Positions 25,005 through 36,511 of a stretch of 64,000 nucleotides of DNA are shown piece after piece. The stretch's first letter is position 1; every line of letters starts with the position of its first letter. The notes beneath the pieces were generated by a model that worked only from the letters and a program-made list of their open reading frames with translations, made no database searches and had not been told where the DNA came from. Source of the stretch: Paraescarpia echinospica. Its lineage: Eukaryota; Annelida; Polychaeta; Sabellida; Siboglinidae. A program made the translations under genes and the position numbers. The stretch is from the NCBI GenBank assembly GCA_020002185.1, contig CM034532.1:25832100-25896099 (forward strand), read 5' to 3'.

Positions 25005-26318
25005 ATGCTGAATATAGATCCCGATTGTAATTTACTCACAACAGATAGCTTTGTAAATACTAAATATTATCTTGAGGATGATATAAATGAAGTTATAACA
25101 AGAAATAATATCTCTGATGAAGAGTTTTCACTTATGCATTTAAATATCCGTAGCTTGCCAAAGAACATTAGCAAATTGGGTGATTTCTTGTCACTGATCG
25201 ATAACAGGTTCTCGGTCATCGGTCTAAGCGAAACTTGGTTACATAATGACAATCTTGATCTGTATGAATTGCCAGAGTACAAAAGTATACATTTGACTAG
25301 GCCCTCCAAGAAGGGAGGTGGTGTATCCTTATATGTTCGTAAGTCCCTTGAGTGTACTGAATTACCAGAAATGAGTGTCATAACTGAATATCTGGAATGC
25401 GTTTTTATTGAAATCAAGACTCGGTCTAAGACATGCAATAACAAAACAACTGTAGGTGTTGTCTATCGACCACCTAATACAAACATTACTGCTTTCACAG
25501 AACATGTTATCAATATTATACAAACTCTCAATGTTGATAATAAACAGTGTTACATAATGGGTGACTTTAACATTAATCTACTTAATTATGGTAGTCACAC
25601 GGAAACTCAAGATTACATAGATGCAATGTTCCAACAGGCATTTATACCCCTTATCAGCAAGCCTACTAGAATAACAGCAACAACTGCCACTGTCATCGAT
25701 AATATATACAGCAATGATTTAATTGGTGCAAATTATCAATTGCATGGAATAATATATACAGATATTTCTGACCACCTACCAATATTTTTGCTCACTAAAC
25801 ATACTGATAGCACAAAGGTAGAAATGACAATAGCGACTAGAATATATAATGCGCAGACTACTGCTACATTCAAAGAGAGTATAGATAAAATATGCTGGGA
25901 TGACGTTTATGCATGCAGAGATCCACAAGAATGTTATTCTGTATTCATTAATGAGATATTAGTTGCATACAATAATTCATTTCCGTTAGCTAACACAACT
26001 ATTAGGAAAAGAAAACATAAACCGTGGATTACTATGGGACTCCGACACTCCATTAGAACTAAAAACAAATTGTATATGTATTACTTGAAAAAACCGACTG
26101 TCTTCAATGAAACTAATTATAAAAGATATAGAAATAAAATAAATTGTCTTATTACTGTAGCAGAAAGAGAATACTATCGACATGAGCTTCAACAGCACAA
26201 GGGTAATTTAAAAAAAACCTGGATAGTCTTAAAGAGTATTATAGGAAGGAAGGAAGCATTTTTATCTAATGACAAATTACTAATTGACGGTAAATTAACA
26301 AAAAATAAAAATGCATAG
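25005..26318 (+). pseudogene. LINE ORF2, endonuclease part (ends at a frameshift)
   Basis: A 437-codon frame encodes an exonuclease-endonuclease-phosphatase domain that nicks target DNA to prime reverse transcription. Visible catalytic signatures are HLNIRSL (N47), GLSETWL (E76), MGDFNIN (D187, N189) and DISDHLPIF (S255, D256, H257). After the domain a basic linker follows. The frame ends at a TAG (26316-26318) caused by a single-base shift in the A-rich stretch around 26300-26315. The next frame continues the protein immediately from 26315, so this is one broken ORF2 rather than two genes. The true start may lie upstream of the 5' truncation. Confidence 0.85.
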
Positions 26319-27979
26319 CTGATACATTTAATGAATATTTTACAAGTATAGGTCCAGAACTGGCTGATAAAATACCAGTCATATCAGAGAGACCTGATGA
26401 CTACCTCCAAGGAGTCTATAAAAATTCAATGTATTTGTCGCCAACCACACCAGATGAGATAAAGGGAATTATTAAGAATTTTAAAAACTCTAGTCCTGGA
26501 TGGGATGGCATAAAACCTATTATTGTCAAACAGGCCTTCTCCAACCTACTTGATCCTTTAAGTTACATTGTAAATTTATCATTTGATCAAGGATATGTTC
26601 CTGATCAACTAAAAATAGCTGATATAGTTCCTGTTTTTAAAAATGGCGATACATCATTAATTAATAATTACAGGCCTATTTCTGTCTTGCCTGTATTTTC
26701 AAAGGTTTTTGAAAGATTAATGTACAATAGATTAATTAATTACATAATGAAACATAACATCTTGTCTAATTCCCAATTTGGATTTAGGAAAGGATATTCT
26801 ACTGATATGGCTATTTCACTGCTAATTGACAAAATTAGTAAGGCAATTGATACCAAAGAGCACGTAATTGGGTTATTTCTGGATTTAGCCAAAGCCTTTG
26901 ATACCGTTAATCATAATATATTATTGAGAAAATTAACACATTATGGAATCAGAGGAAATATACTCCAATGGATTCGTAACTTTTTAAGTAACAGACAACA
27001 ACGAGTAAAATTCTATGGAACAAAATCTTCCCTTAAAAACATAACATGTGGTGTTCCGCAGGGTTCAATTCTGGGACCTTTACTCTTTCTTATCTATATA
27101 AATGATTTATCTACTTTATCTGACACAACGTTTACCATTATGTTTGCTGATGACACGAGCATCTTTATACAAGGCAACAATATAGATGAAATGGAAAATG
27201 TTTTGAACTCTGAAATAAAAAAACTATCTTCATGGCTTAACATTAATAAACTTTCTTTGAATATACAGAAAACTCACACAGTGACCTTTAGTAATACGAT
27301 CAGTATAAGAGAGAGGTGTAATAACATTTGCATAGACGGCATACAAATTAACACTGTACATGAGATAAAGTTTTTGGGTTTGCTTATAAATAATACATTG
27401 AATTGGAGCACACACATTAAATATATATCAAATAAAATTTCTAAGAATATTGGTATTATAAAAAAGGTGACAAACAAATTAGATAACAAATCATTGTTAA
27501 ACCTGTATTACATGTTTATATACCCATATATTACTTATTGTAATGTCGTCTGGGGAAGGGCCCCGAATATATACCTTGCTAAAATTCATTTACTCCAAAA
27601 ACGAGTTTTGCGTGTAATAAGTCATGTAGGATTTATTGAACATACGCAGCCTTTATTTACATCTTATCAAATAATGAATATTTATGACGTAAATAAATAT
27701 TTATGCTGTATTCTAATGTACAAGCATAATAGGGGTATGTTGCCAGATATATATCATGATGTATTTGTCCTGCAAATATCCACACATAAATATAATACAA
27801 GACAGGAAGTAACATATAAAATACCATTCTGCAAGACTAATTGTAGACAACTGTCTTTGGCTTATGTTGGTCCTAAAATCTGGAATACATTTATTACAAA
27901 TAACTATTTACAATATTGTACATCTATTCATATGTTCAAACAAAGGACCAAGCGTCTAATTCTAGGAAACATATGCTAA
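26315..27979 (+). pseudogene. LINE ORF2, reverse transcriptase part
   Basis: An open frame of about 554 codons, shifted by one base from the endonuclease part. Counting residues from the Met at 26429, it contains PGWDGI (23-28), NYRPISVLPVFSK (80-92), LDLAKAFDTVNH (151-162), CGVPQGSILGPLLF (207-220), the catalytic FADD (239-242) and a thumb-like NINKLSLNIQKTH segment. The C-terminus has the usual GPKIWNTF block. Apart from the one frameshift the whole of ORF2, about 990 codons in total, is intact, which suggests recent insertion. Confidence 0.88.
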
Positions 27980-28000
27980 ATGCTGCTTTAATGTAATTTT

Positions 28001-28203
28001 GTCATGTTAAGATGTACCCTGTGTTCAGTGTTAGGTACTCGTATAATGTTGTCGTGTTAAGATGTACCTGGTGTTCAGTGTTACGGTACTCGTGTAATGT
28101 TGTCATGTTAAGATGTACCTGATGTTCAGTGTTACGGTACTCGCATAATGATGTCATGTTAAGATGTACCTGATATTCAGACTTACGGTCCTCGTATAAT
28201 GCA
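28001..28203 (+). repeat. 51-bp tandem repeat in the LINE 3' UTR, 4 copies
   Basis: Units start GTCATGTTAAGATGTACCTG and end ACGGTACTCGTATAATG, spaced 50-51 bp, directly after the ORF2 stop codon. Confidence 0.92.
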
Positions 28204-28413
28204 TTATTAAATAAATTGTTAGTTTATTATGATGTTTTTATTTTTTTTACACGAATCATAGATTTCATTGCATATATGACATGAATAAGGAACACAAGCA
28301 ATGTGTTGCTTCGTTCCATTTGATACGTAATGTATACATGTTTCATGTTACTGCTACATCTGTGATATACTTAACATTATGTATCAATAAAGATTATTAT
28401 TATATTATTATTA

Positions 28414-28467
28414 TACAGCTGAGTGACCTGGAGCAACTTAGAGTGAACGAACTTGCCCAAGTTAGTT
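28414..28467 (-). mobile_element. SINE continuation right of the LINE
   Basis: TACAGCTGAGTGACCTGGAG followed by GAACGAACTTGCCCAAG matches the 13.1-kb SINE directly after the point where the 24.97-kb segment stopped. The tRNA-like head is missing. Confidence 0.8.
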
Positions 28468-28550
28468 TGAATCAGAATCGCCATAGTGTGGGTGGAAATG
28501 GAATTGGAATCAAAATTAAGTTGGAATCGGAATCGGAATAACTGATGTGG
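28468..28550. repeat. GGAATC-rich sequence right of the SINE/LINE nest
   Basis: AGAATCGCCATAGTGTGGG and then repeated GGAATCGGAAT motifs; diverged counterpart of 24713-24743. Confidence 0.6.
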
Positions 28551-28697
28551 AATCAACTTCAGGTCTGCTCTGGGGTATGTTATGCCTTCAACTCATGCCA
28601 GCACTGATTAACAAAACTTGAAATTACAACCCGTTTATGAAAACATGTCATTAGAAACAAAGATGTTTAATAATGAACAATATATTGTGACATGAAC
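28551..28697. other. Unassigned spacer
   Basis: Short AT-rich spacer with no recognised feature. Confidence 0.5.
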
Positions 28698-28830
28698 ACG
28701 TGACAAATGTGCATGCACATGCAGGTGGAAAGTGTGCACGCATGCGCACGTGGAAAGTGTGCACGCACGCACACGTAGAAAGTGTGCACGCATGCGCACG
28801 TGGAAGTGTGCATGCATGCGCACTCATATA
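28698..28830. repeat. 25-bp repeat with CACGTG and GCATGC cores
   Basis: Four to five units containing AGTGTGCACGCATGCGCACG then TGGAA, spaced 24-25 bp. Confidence 0.88.
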
Positions 28831-29146
28831 TAATGCGCAGATAGAAAAGAGTGCCAGGCTGGAGCCAATAAATTGCTGCCTTTGTGCAGATCACGTTGCT
28901 GATGCATGGTGCAGTGTCCAACTTCATGTGACAGACACTGGAGTACAACTAGAAAGAAGCATTTATTATTCACCTGGTCGTCACCAGTGGAACTCGGTTG
29001 TTCTCCATCTTCTATGAAGGGACAAGTAGGAATGATGAGCTCTAACCGTTGTTCTGTGTTCTCTTGGGCGGAACCGTGGTGATTCCAATTCCGGTATCGG
29101 AATTGAAAGCCGAGTCAGATTCCAGTTGCGGAATCGGAAAGTGAAA
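28831..29146. other. Unassigned sequence
   Basis: No gene was recognised; GGAATCGGAA-type motifs appear near 29090-29140, just before the 27-bp array. Confidence 0.5.
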
Positions 29147-29760
29147 GTAGTGAAATCACCAGGGAAAGGGAGAAATGTGAAACCACCAGGGAAAGGGAGA
29201 AATGTGAAACCACCAGGGAAAGAGAGAAATGTGAAACCACCAGGGAAAGAGAGAAATGTGAAACCACCAGGGAAAGAGAGAAATGTGAAACCACCAGGGA
29301 AAGAGAGAAACGTGAAACCACCAGGGAAAGAGAGAAATGCGAAACCACCAGGGAAAGAGAGAAACGTGAAACCACCAGGGAAAGAGAGAAATGCAAAACC
29401 ACCAGGGAAAGAGAGAAACGTGAAACCACCAGAGAAAGAGAGAAATGTGAAACTACCAGGGAAAGAGAGAAATGTGAAACCACCAGGGAAAGAGAGAAAT
29501 GTGAAACCACCAGGGAAAGAGAGAAATGTGAAACCACCAGGGAAAGAGAGAAATGTGAAACCACCAGGGAAAGACAGAAATGTGAAATCACCATGGGAAG
29601 AGAGCCATGTGAAACCACCAGGGAAAGGCAGAAATGTGAAACCACCAGAGAATGAGAGAAATGTGAAACCACCAGGGACAGGAAGAAATGTGAAATAATC
29701 AGGGGAAGAGAGACTTGTGAAACCATCATGGAAAGGAGAAATGTGAAATGACCAGGGAAA
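29147..29760. repeat. 27-bp minisatellite, about 22 copies
   Basis: Unit CCACCAGGGAAAGAGAGAAA followed by TGTGAAA. Since 27 is nine codons, open frames cross it on both strands (a Lys/Pro/Gly-rich nonapeptide repeat on plus, a Phe/Pro/Gly-rich one on minus). They lack flanking unique coding sequence and are treated as artefacts. Confidence 0.94.
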
Positions 29761-30138
29761 GGAAAGGGAGAAAGGGGTCAAAGCAAGGGGGGGATGAGAA
29801 CTATGACCAAGAGACAGAGAAATGCAGATGCCTGTGGAACAGTCTATCTGCTGGATGAGCTCTTGACCTGCTGCAGCTGTGATTAATGGTGTTCTTGTAA
29901 ACCAGTTTGTCTTGCTTGCTGTTCATCACATCAATTTTCTCACTCACATCTCCCTTTGAGCACTTGGCTCCAGGCGGCCCTGTTCATCAGTGGCAGATGT
30001 CCCGGTCTGGGCCAAGCCTGCTGTCCATACTGTATCATGTCAAGGCAGCTGGCCCAATGGCGAGAAACATTCACCTCAGGACCCCCAAGAGGACATGTCC
30101 CAGGTGGGCCGTGTGCATTTGGAATGCACCATGGAGCA
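29761..30138. other. Unassigned sequence between arrays
   Basis: Mixed sequence without a recognised gene. Confidence 0.5.
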
Positions 30139-30598
30139 GGACAGCTCAGTCACAGGGACAGAGCAAGACAGCTAAGTCACAGGTACATAGATCAAGACAG
30201 CTAAGTCACAGGGACATAGAGTAAGACAGCTAAGTCACCAGGACATAGAACAGGACAGCCGAGTCATAGGGACATAGAGCGGGACAGCTGAGTCACAGTG
30301 ACGTAGGCCAGGACACCTCAGTCACAGTGACGTAGACCAAGACAGCTAAGTCACCGTGACATAGTGCAAGACAGCTAAGTAACAGCGACATAGAGCAAGA
30401 CACGTCAGTCACATGGACATAGAGCAGGACAGCTAAGTCACAGGGGCATAGTGCAAGACACCTCAGTCACAGGAACATAGAGCGAGACAGCTCAGTCTCA
30501 GGAGAGAATTAGAGCAAGACAGCTCAGTCAAAGGGATATAGAGCAAGACAGCTCAGTTACAGGGATATAGAGCAAGACAGCTCAGTTACAGGGACACG
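30139..30598. repeat. 29-30 bp minisatellite, about 16 copies
   Basis: Unit CACAGGGACATAGAGCAAGA then CAGCTAAGT, with substitutions; more variable in the middle. Confidence 0.93.
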
Positions 30599-30605
30599 TA
30601 TATTA

Positions 30606-31045
30606 ATGTAAAAACATTTAACGACAGCATTTCAAAGCCAAGAACAAAAATTACAAGGATATATGGAGGATTCCTTTTTTTGTTATACTGATTATATATC
30701 CCAAGTTATATTTGGGTGAAAAAAACTAACCTTCTACTTCCACCCATTGCTGAGTTATTGATGTGAGAACCTGGCATTGTTTTTCAAGAGAGTAGTTTTG
30801 GGCAGTAGGTGTACTCGAGTCTCTCTGAAGAAAGGAAATTAGCTAAATGAACAAATATTTTCTGCCACAGAACCCTTCCTCAGTCGATTTATAGAAAAAG
30901 AAATTTAACAAACATTATAAGTCATAGAAAATTTATTTTGGGAAAACTGAACAAAATTAAATCCCCTTATGTTGTGTCTGTTACACACTATTTTCCAAAC
31001 AAGTAAGAAGGAGAAAAATACGAGAAAATATGCTATGTACAGTGC
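30606..31045 (+). repeat. Dispersed repeat, copy 1 of a diverged pair
   Basis: Shares long collinear stretches with 35586-36026, for example AATGTAAAAACATTT, AGTTTTGGGC, CTAAATGAACA and GTTGTGTCTGTTACAC versus GTCGTGTCTGTCACAC. Both are in the same orientation. Probably an old unclassified transposable element. Confidence 0.75.
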
Positions 31046-32800
31046 TTGACCCATTTGCAATTCAATAATAAAAAAATAGTAACCAGTGAGTTGCAGTTAA
31101 CAAACTAATCAATCAATTCCATCCCTCAAAACGTCGCGTCTATCACACTATGAATGGTGGATATTTTTTGTTACCATGGGAATGGGGGTCTGAGACTGGG
31201 TGAAAAAAATTCAGTATATTTGTTCTCAGTAAGACCCAATCTATCCTTTAGGCAGAAAAAATGCACTATTTGCATGAACTAAAAAATCTAGTCCTACAGA
31301 CGCAAAACAAAAATGTGAATGATCTATTTCATCCTATATAATAAACACCAGACAATAAGTTATCTTCTACTTATCACTTTGGTACACTTTCAACCCTGTA
31401 CTACAACATCATATAGGGAAAAGATTATTTTGGGAAAGAAAATGTGTTCCATTTTTTTGTATCAAGGTGTTAATAATTTCTTTTAATTTCCATTATTTCT
31501 TTTCCCGGGAACCTGTAATCTAAGTAATTTTTTTCTGTTTAGTAGAATCTTTAAAATAAGGTAAAACTGTATCATATTTATTAATGTCTACCAGAGTATT
31601 TTATCATCTGCTATTGTCCACCGCATGGTAATAGCAACCTATATGTATGTATACGTTATACTAGTGTCTCGTTAGCCATGGAAGACATTGTGCTGTGCAG
31701 TCATTTGTATATCCTCATGTGGCTCCGGAGTCCTATGCATATATGTATGCATTTTAAAAAAAATTATGTTTTTTATATATCATAAAAACATGATAATTGG
31801 TGCTCTGTGCTTGATATAATATTGTGTAAAAAACATTATGATTGGTGTTCCTGACATTTCAGAAGAAATCTCCCGTTGAAGAAGTACTTTGATGGTATTA
31901 GTTTGGGACTAATAAAGACAGCTTTATGACCGCTACAAGACATGGTTTGTATTCGCTGTACATCATAAAACATCTCAGCATCTATTCCACCTGGTACTGA
32001 TGACATAAACGGCTCTGCTGGGCATACATAAGCTGGTGTGACATAGTGGTTTACATACACAATGAAGAGAATTGCACCAGTGGTTTATTCAAGGAAAACA
32101 TTGACCCATGTCTGATTGTAACATTACAAGTCATGTGCTATAATCATGTATTTAGTTTAGTTTCCGTACAAATTTGTGTACATGTAATGTCATAATTATT
32201 AGTGAAATTACATTAATTAACAGGTAGATATAAAATAATTTTTTTACTTCTTCTTGTTTTGGAATAATTGCAACGCAAGATCACCCAGATGGCAGTGTCC
32301 TGCTGGAATATGCATGGAAATTGTTGGGCTGGCAAGGCGCTTCAGTTGCATAACAAAGTACAAAGGAGGGCACAGCTTCTTCGACTGCCAGACAGTAGCA
32401 GCAAGTGGAGCCACCGAGAGTTGTGATGTCATAAATTGACAAGTAATCTGTGTGTGGAGTCTCCAGATTGCACATGGCACAATTGTACCAATGCATGAGC
32501 AATATTGTTTGTATAATACTAAATGTGTGCACATGACATTTGTAGTCTTTGACTGCCACACAGCCACAGAACAGCAACTAGAACCATTGCGAGGTGATTG
32601 TAATAATTCTAAATGATTCTACATGTCCAAATTGCACATGATATAAATCGACCAACGTATGACATGAGTATGCTTTGGAGCATCTTCAACTGTGTATTCA
32701 CCTGTAATATCAGAGCACCTAAAACCTCATAAACATGTTGTATTGTGAAAAAAGCTGAAAGTCCACATATGAGCAATATCAATTTTACCCAACTACATAT
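31046..32800. other. Unassigned intronic sequence
   Basis: AT-rich, with a partial internal similarity between about 32380 and 32550 (GACTGCCAGACAGTAGCA and GACTGCCACACAGCCACA). No gene was recognised. Confidence 0.45.
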
Positions 32801-34600
32801 CTTATAGGAATCATGGCTATACCCCTAGTTAAGACTGTAAGCCACATGATCTTATAGGAATCATGGCTATACCCCTAGCTAAGACTGTAAGCCACATGAT
32901 ATTATAGGAATCATGGCTATACCCCTAGCTAAGACTGTAAGCCACATGATCTTATAGGAATCATGGCTATACCCCTAGTTAAGACTGTAAGCCACATGAT
33001 CTTATAGGAATCATGGCTATACCCCTAGTTAAGACTGTAAGCCACATGATCTTATAGGAATCATGGCTATACCCCTAGTTAAGACTGTAAGCCACATGAT
33101 CTTATAGGAATCATGGATATACCCCTAGTTAAGACTGTAAGCCACATGATCTTATAGGAATCATGGATATACCCCTAGCTAAGACTGTAAGCCACATGAT
33201 CTTATAGGAATCATGGCTATACCCCTAGCTAAGACTGTAAGCCACATGATCTTATAGGAATCATGGCTATACCCCTAGTAAGACTGTAAGCCACATGATC
33301 TTATAGGAATCATGGCTATACCCCTAGTTAAGACTGTAAGCCACATGATCTTATAGGAATCATGGCTATACCCCTAGCTAAGACTGTAAGCCACATGATC
33401 TTATAGGAATCATGGCTATACCCCTAGCTAAGACTGTAAGCCACATGATCTTATAGGAATCATGGCTATACCCCTAGCTAAGACTGTAAGCCACATGATC
33501 TTATAGGAATCATGGATATACCCCTAGTTAAGACTGTAAGCCACATGATCTTATAGGAATCATGGCAATACCCCTAGTTAAGACTGTAAGCCACATGATC
33601 TTATAGGAATCATGGCTATACACCTAGTTAAGACTGTAAGCCACATGATCTTATAGGAATCATGGCTATACCCCTAGTTAAGACTGTAAGCCACATGATC
33701 TTATAGGAATCATGGATATACCCCTAGTTAAGACTGTAAGCCACATGATCTTATAGGAATCATGGCAATACCCCTAGTTAAGACTGTAAGCCACATGATC
33801 TTATAGGAATCATGGCTATACACCTAGTTAAGACTGTAAGCCACATGATCTTATAGGAATCATGGCTATACCCCTAGTTAAGACTGTAAGCCACATGATC
33901 TTATAGGAATCATGGATATACCCCTAGTTAAGACTGTAAGCCACATGATCTTATAGGAATCATGGCTATGCCCCTAGCTAAGACTGTAAGCCACATGATC
34001 TTATAGGAATCATGGCTATACCCCTAGCTAAGACTGTAAGCCACATGATCTTATAGGAATCATGGCTATACCCCTAGCTAAGACTGTAAGCCACATGATC
34101 TTATAGGAATCATGGCTATACCCCTAGCTAAGACTGTAAGCCACATGATCTTATAGGAATCATGGCTATACCCCTAGCTAAGACTGTAAGCCACATGATC
34201 TTATAGGAATCATGGCTATACCCCTAGCTAAGACTGTAAGCCACATGATCTTATAGGAATCATGGCTATACCCCTAGCTAAGACTGTAAGCCACATGATC
34301 TTATAGGAATCATGGCTATACCCCTAGCTAAGACTGTAAGCCACATGATCTTATAGGAATCATGGCTATACCCCTAGCTAAGACTGTAAGCCACATGATC
34401 TTATAGGAACTCATGGCTATACCCCTAGCTAAGACTGTAAGCCACATGATCTTATAGGAATCATGGCTATACCCCTAGCTAAGAATGTAAGCCACATGAT
34501 CTTATAGGAATCATGGCTATACCCCTAGCTAAGACTGTAAGCCACATGATCTTATAGGAATCATGGCTATACCCCTAGGTAAGACTGTAAGCCACATGAT
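32801..34600. repeat. 50-bp minisatellite, 36 copies, highly uniform
   Basis: Unit CTTATAGGAATCATGGCTAT then ACCCCTAGCT/GTT and AAGACTGTAAGCCACATGAT. The array is 1800 bp, exactly 36 units; one single-base loss near 33278 and one gain near 34410 cancel. Differences are few and mostly at two positions, and the last third (34010-34500) is nearly invariant, pointing to very recent homogenisation. Confidence 0.98.
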
Positions 34601-35585
34601 CTTTAGAATTGGAACAATTTATTTGACAATAAACAAACAAAAGCACACAATGCAACACACATGTTTACAATAGTCAGTCTATGTCGGGAGGCTCTCTCTA
34701 AGGCTCAAAAGCCGCTAGTGTGAGAGCCATCCACGGGAAAAGAATATTTACTGCAATTAATCAATTAAACATAGTAAATGATTATTCAGTAGACTACCTT
34801 TATGTCATTCATATCCGTATTCTCCCATTGTGGTGCACGCTGTAAAAATATGAAGCAATTTGGTAGAATATACACAAGGTTGCCATAATATATAATACAT
34901 ACTTTTGTTTTGATGCGCCTCTGAGGTTGGTTTCCAATGATTTAGGCACAATAGAAGTTATCTTATCTTATAATCCAGCACAATAATGATGAGCCTACAT
35001 GTAATTTGTAATCTTTGTTCACTTTATACATTGTTTTTTAAGTTTTACACTTTAATCTGACAAATACTATTCTGTACATAAGTATATGGAATGTTACATC
35101 ACATAAGTAATATTTAGAAATTACATGACACATTGTTTTATGAATGTGAATGTTAAAGCATGTATACTTCTAAACACTTAATTATATTTTATTGTGTAAT
35201 GCTTTCCTGCAGTCACATTTGTTGTTTTCCCTTGCAGCTCAGGAAAGGTCATAAACACGGTGGAGTGAGGAGGAGACCATGCTAACCACATCATAATTTT
35301 AAGAGTATGACATATAGAGATTGATCACCTAGTTAGTTTTTCTACTTGTATATAACTAGGAAGTTTTTCTCATACCAGGGCACAGGACATATTATTGCAA
35401 AGTGAAAAAAATGTTATGTTTAGTGATTGAGATCACAAAAATTGAAACACTTTCACTTTCAAAATGTATGAGCATATTTATTCAGTTGTTAATATGAATG
35501 TCCCATTTAATTTTTTGGGGAAAAAGTGTGGTCTCATCTGTCATTTCTGTAGCTAAGTGAAGACCTAAAAATGGGGGTATTTTGG
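34601..35585. other. Unassigned intronic sequence
   Basis: AT-rich; no gene or element was recognised. Confidence 0.5.
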
Positions 35586-36026
35586 CATTAAAATGTAAAA
35601 ACATTTGATGACAGCATTTCAAACAAAAAATCATAGGAATATCTGTATGCCTCCTTTTATTTTACAAATTGAATATATACTCCAAGGTATATTTTGGTGA
35701 AAAAATTAACTGTCTACTCCCACCTTAGTTACTGAGGTGAGAGTTTGGCATTGCTTTAAAAAGACAATAGTTTTGGGTGGTAGCTGCACTATAATCTATA
35801 TATTTTTTTAAACGAAAGTACCTAAATGAACATTAAACAATATTTTTCTGCCCCAGAAACCTTCCTTAGTTGATTTCTACAAAAAGAAGTTGAACAAAAA
35901 TTTATGCCAGAGGTTTTGCAAAAAAACTTAAACAAATTCCATGCCCTTATGTCGTGTCTGTCACACCCTATTTTCTAAATATAAGGAGAAAATTATGAAA
36001 AAAATAGGCTGTACAGTGCTATAAAT
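35586..36026 (+). repeat. Dispersed repeat, copy 2 of a diverged pair
   Basis: Counterpart of 30606-31045 in the same orientation; see that entry. Confidence 0.75.
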
Positions 36027-36511
36027 TTTTCACTCTCTATTTTTATACAACTGTTCCACTTTTCGTGACTTTGCTGATATGCAGCTATTAAAGTTAAGAC
36101 AAGATAATTACTACAATAAAGTTTCATGCTAGCGTTTTACTATTTAACACACGTATGTTTCATTGATGTGACTGAAAAAAATATGTCATTGATTCTTTTA
36201 CTAAGAGTCTGTACTGATCCAGGTAATAAGGATGCTGCACCATCAAGTTTGATGATGCTTGGACGGATCTAACAATATATACAATATACATTTAGGTAAC
36301 CCAATACAGGTGTACTAGGTACACAATTGATTCACATTAACAAATGTTGTTTCTGCACAACTGTTGCACCAACATTTCTTTCAACAGGAAACAACAGAGG
36401 TAGAAGCATTCAAAAAGACAGTTGGACCATTAAACTACACAAAAAACATGAAGCAGCAGAGAATAAAGAACAGACTTGACCAATTAACAACAGATTTGTA
36501 GTCAAACCGTG
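36027..36511. other. Unassigned intronic sequence
   Basis: AT-rich; no gene was recognised. Confidence 0.5.

Larger units (their letters stand above)
24971..28413 (+). mobile_element. Nearly complete non-LTR retrotransposon (jockey/CR1-group LINE)
   Basis: The element is inserted in a SINE that resumes at 28414 exactly where it broke off at 24970. It contains an ORF2 (25005-27979) with apurinic endonuclease and reverse transcriptase domains, a 3' UTR bearing a four-copy 51-bp repeat (28001-28203), and an ATT-rich microsatellite tail typical of CR1/L2-like LINEs. No ORF1 is present, so the copy is probably 5' truncated close to the start of ORF2. Confidence 0.88.

Noticed and set aside
28981..29781. 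Lys/Pro/Gly nonapeptide-repeat protein (plus) or Phe/Pro/Gly-rich protein (minus), collagen- or silk-like
   Set aside because: The 27-bp array opens frames on both strands; there is no evidence favouring either and no conserved ends.
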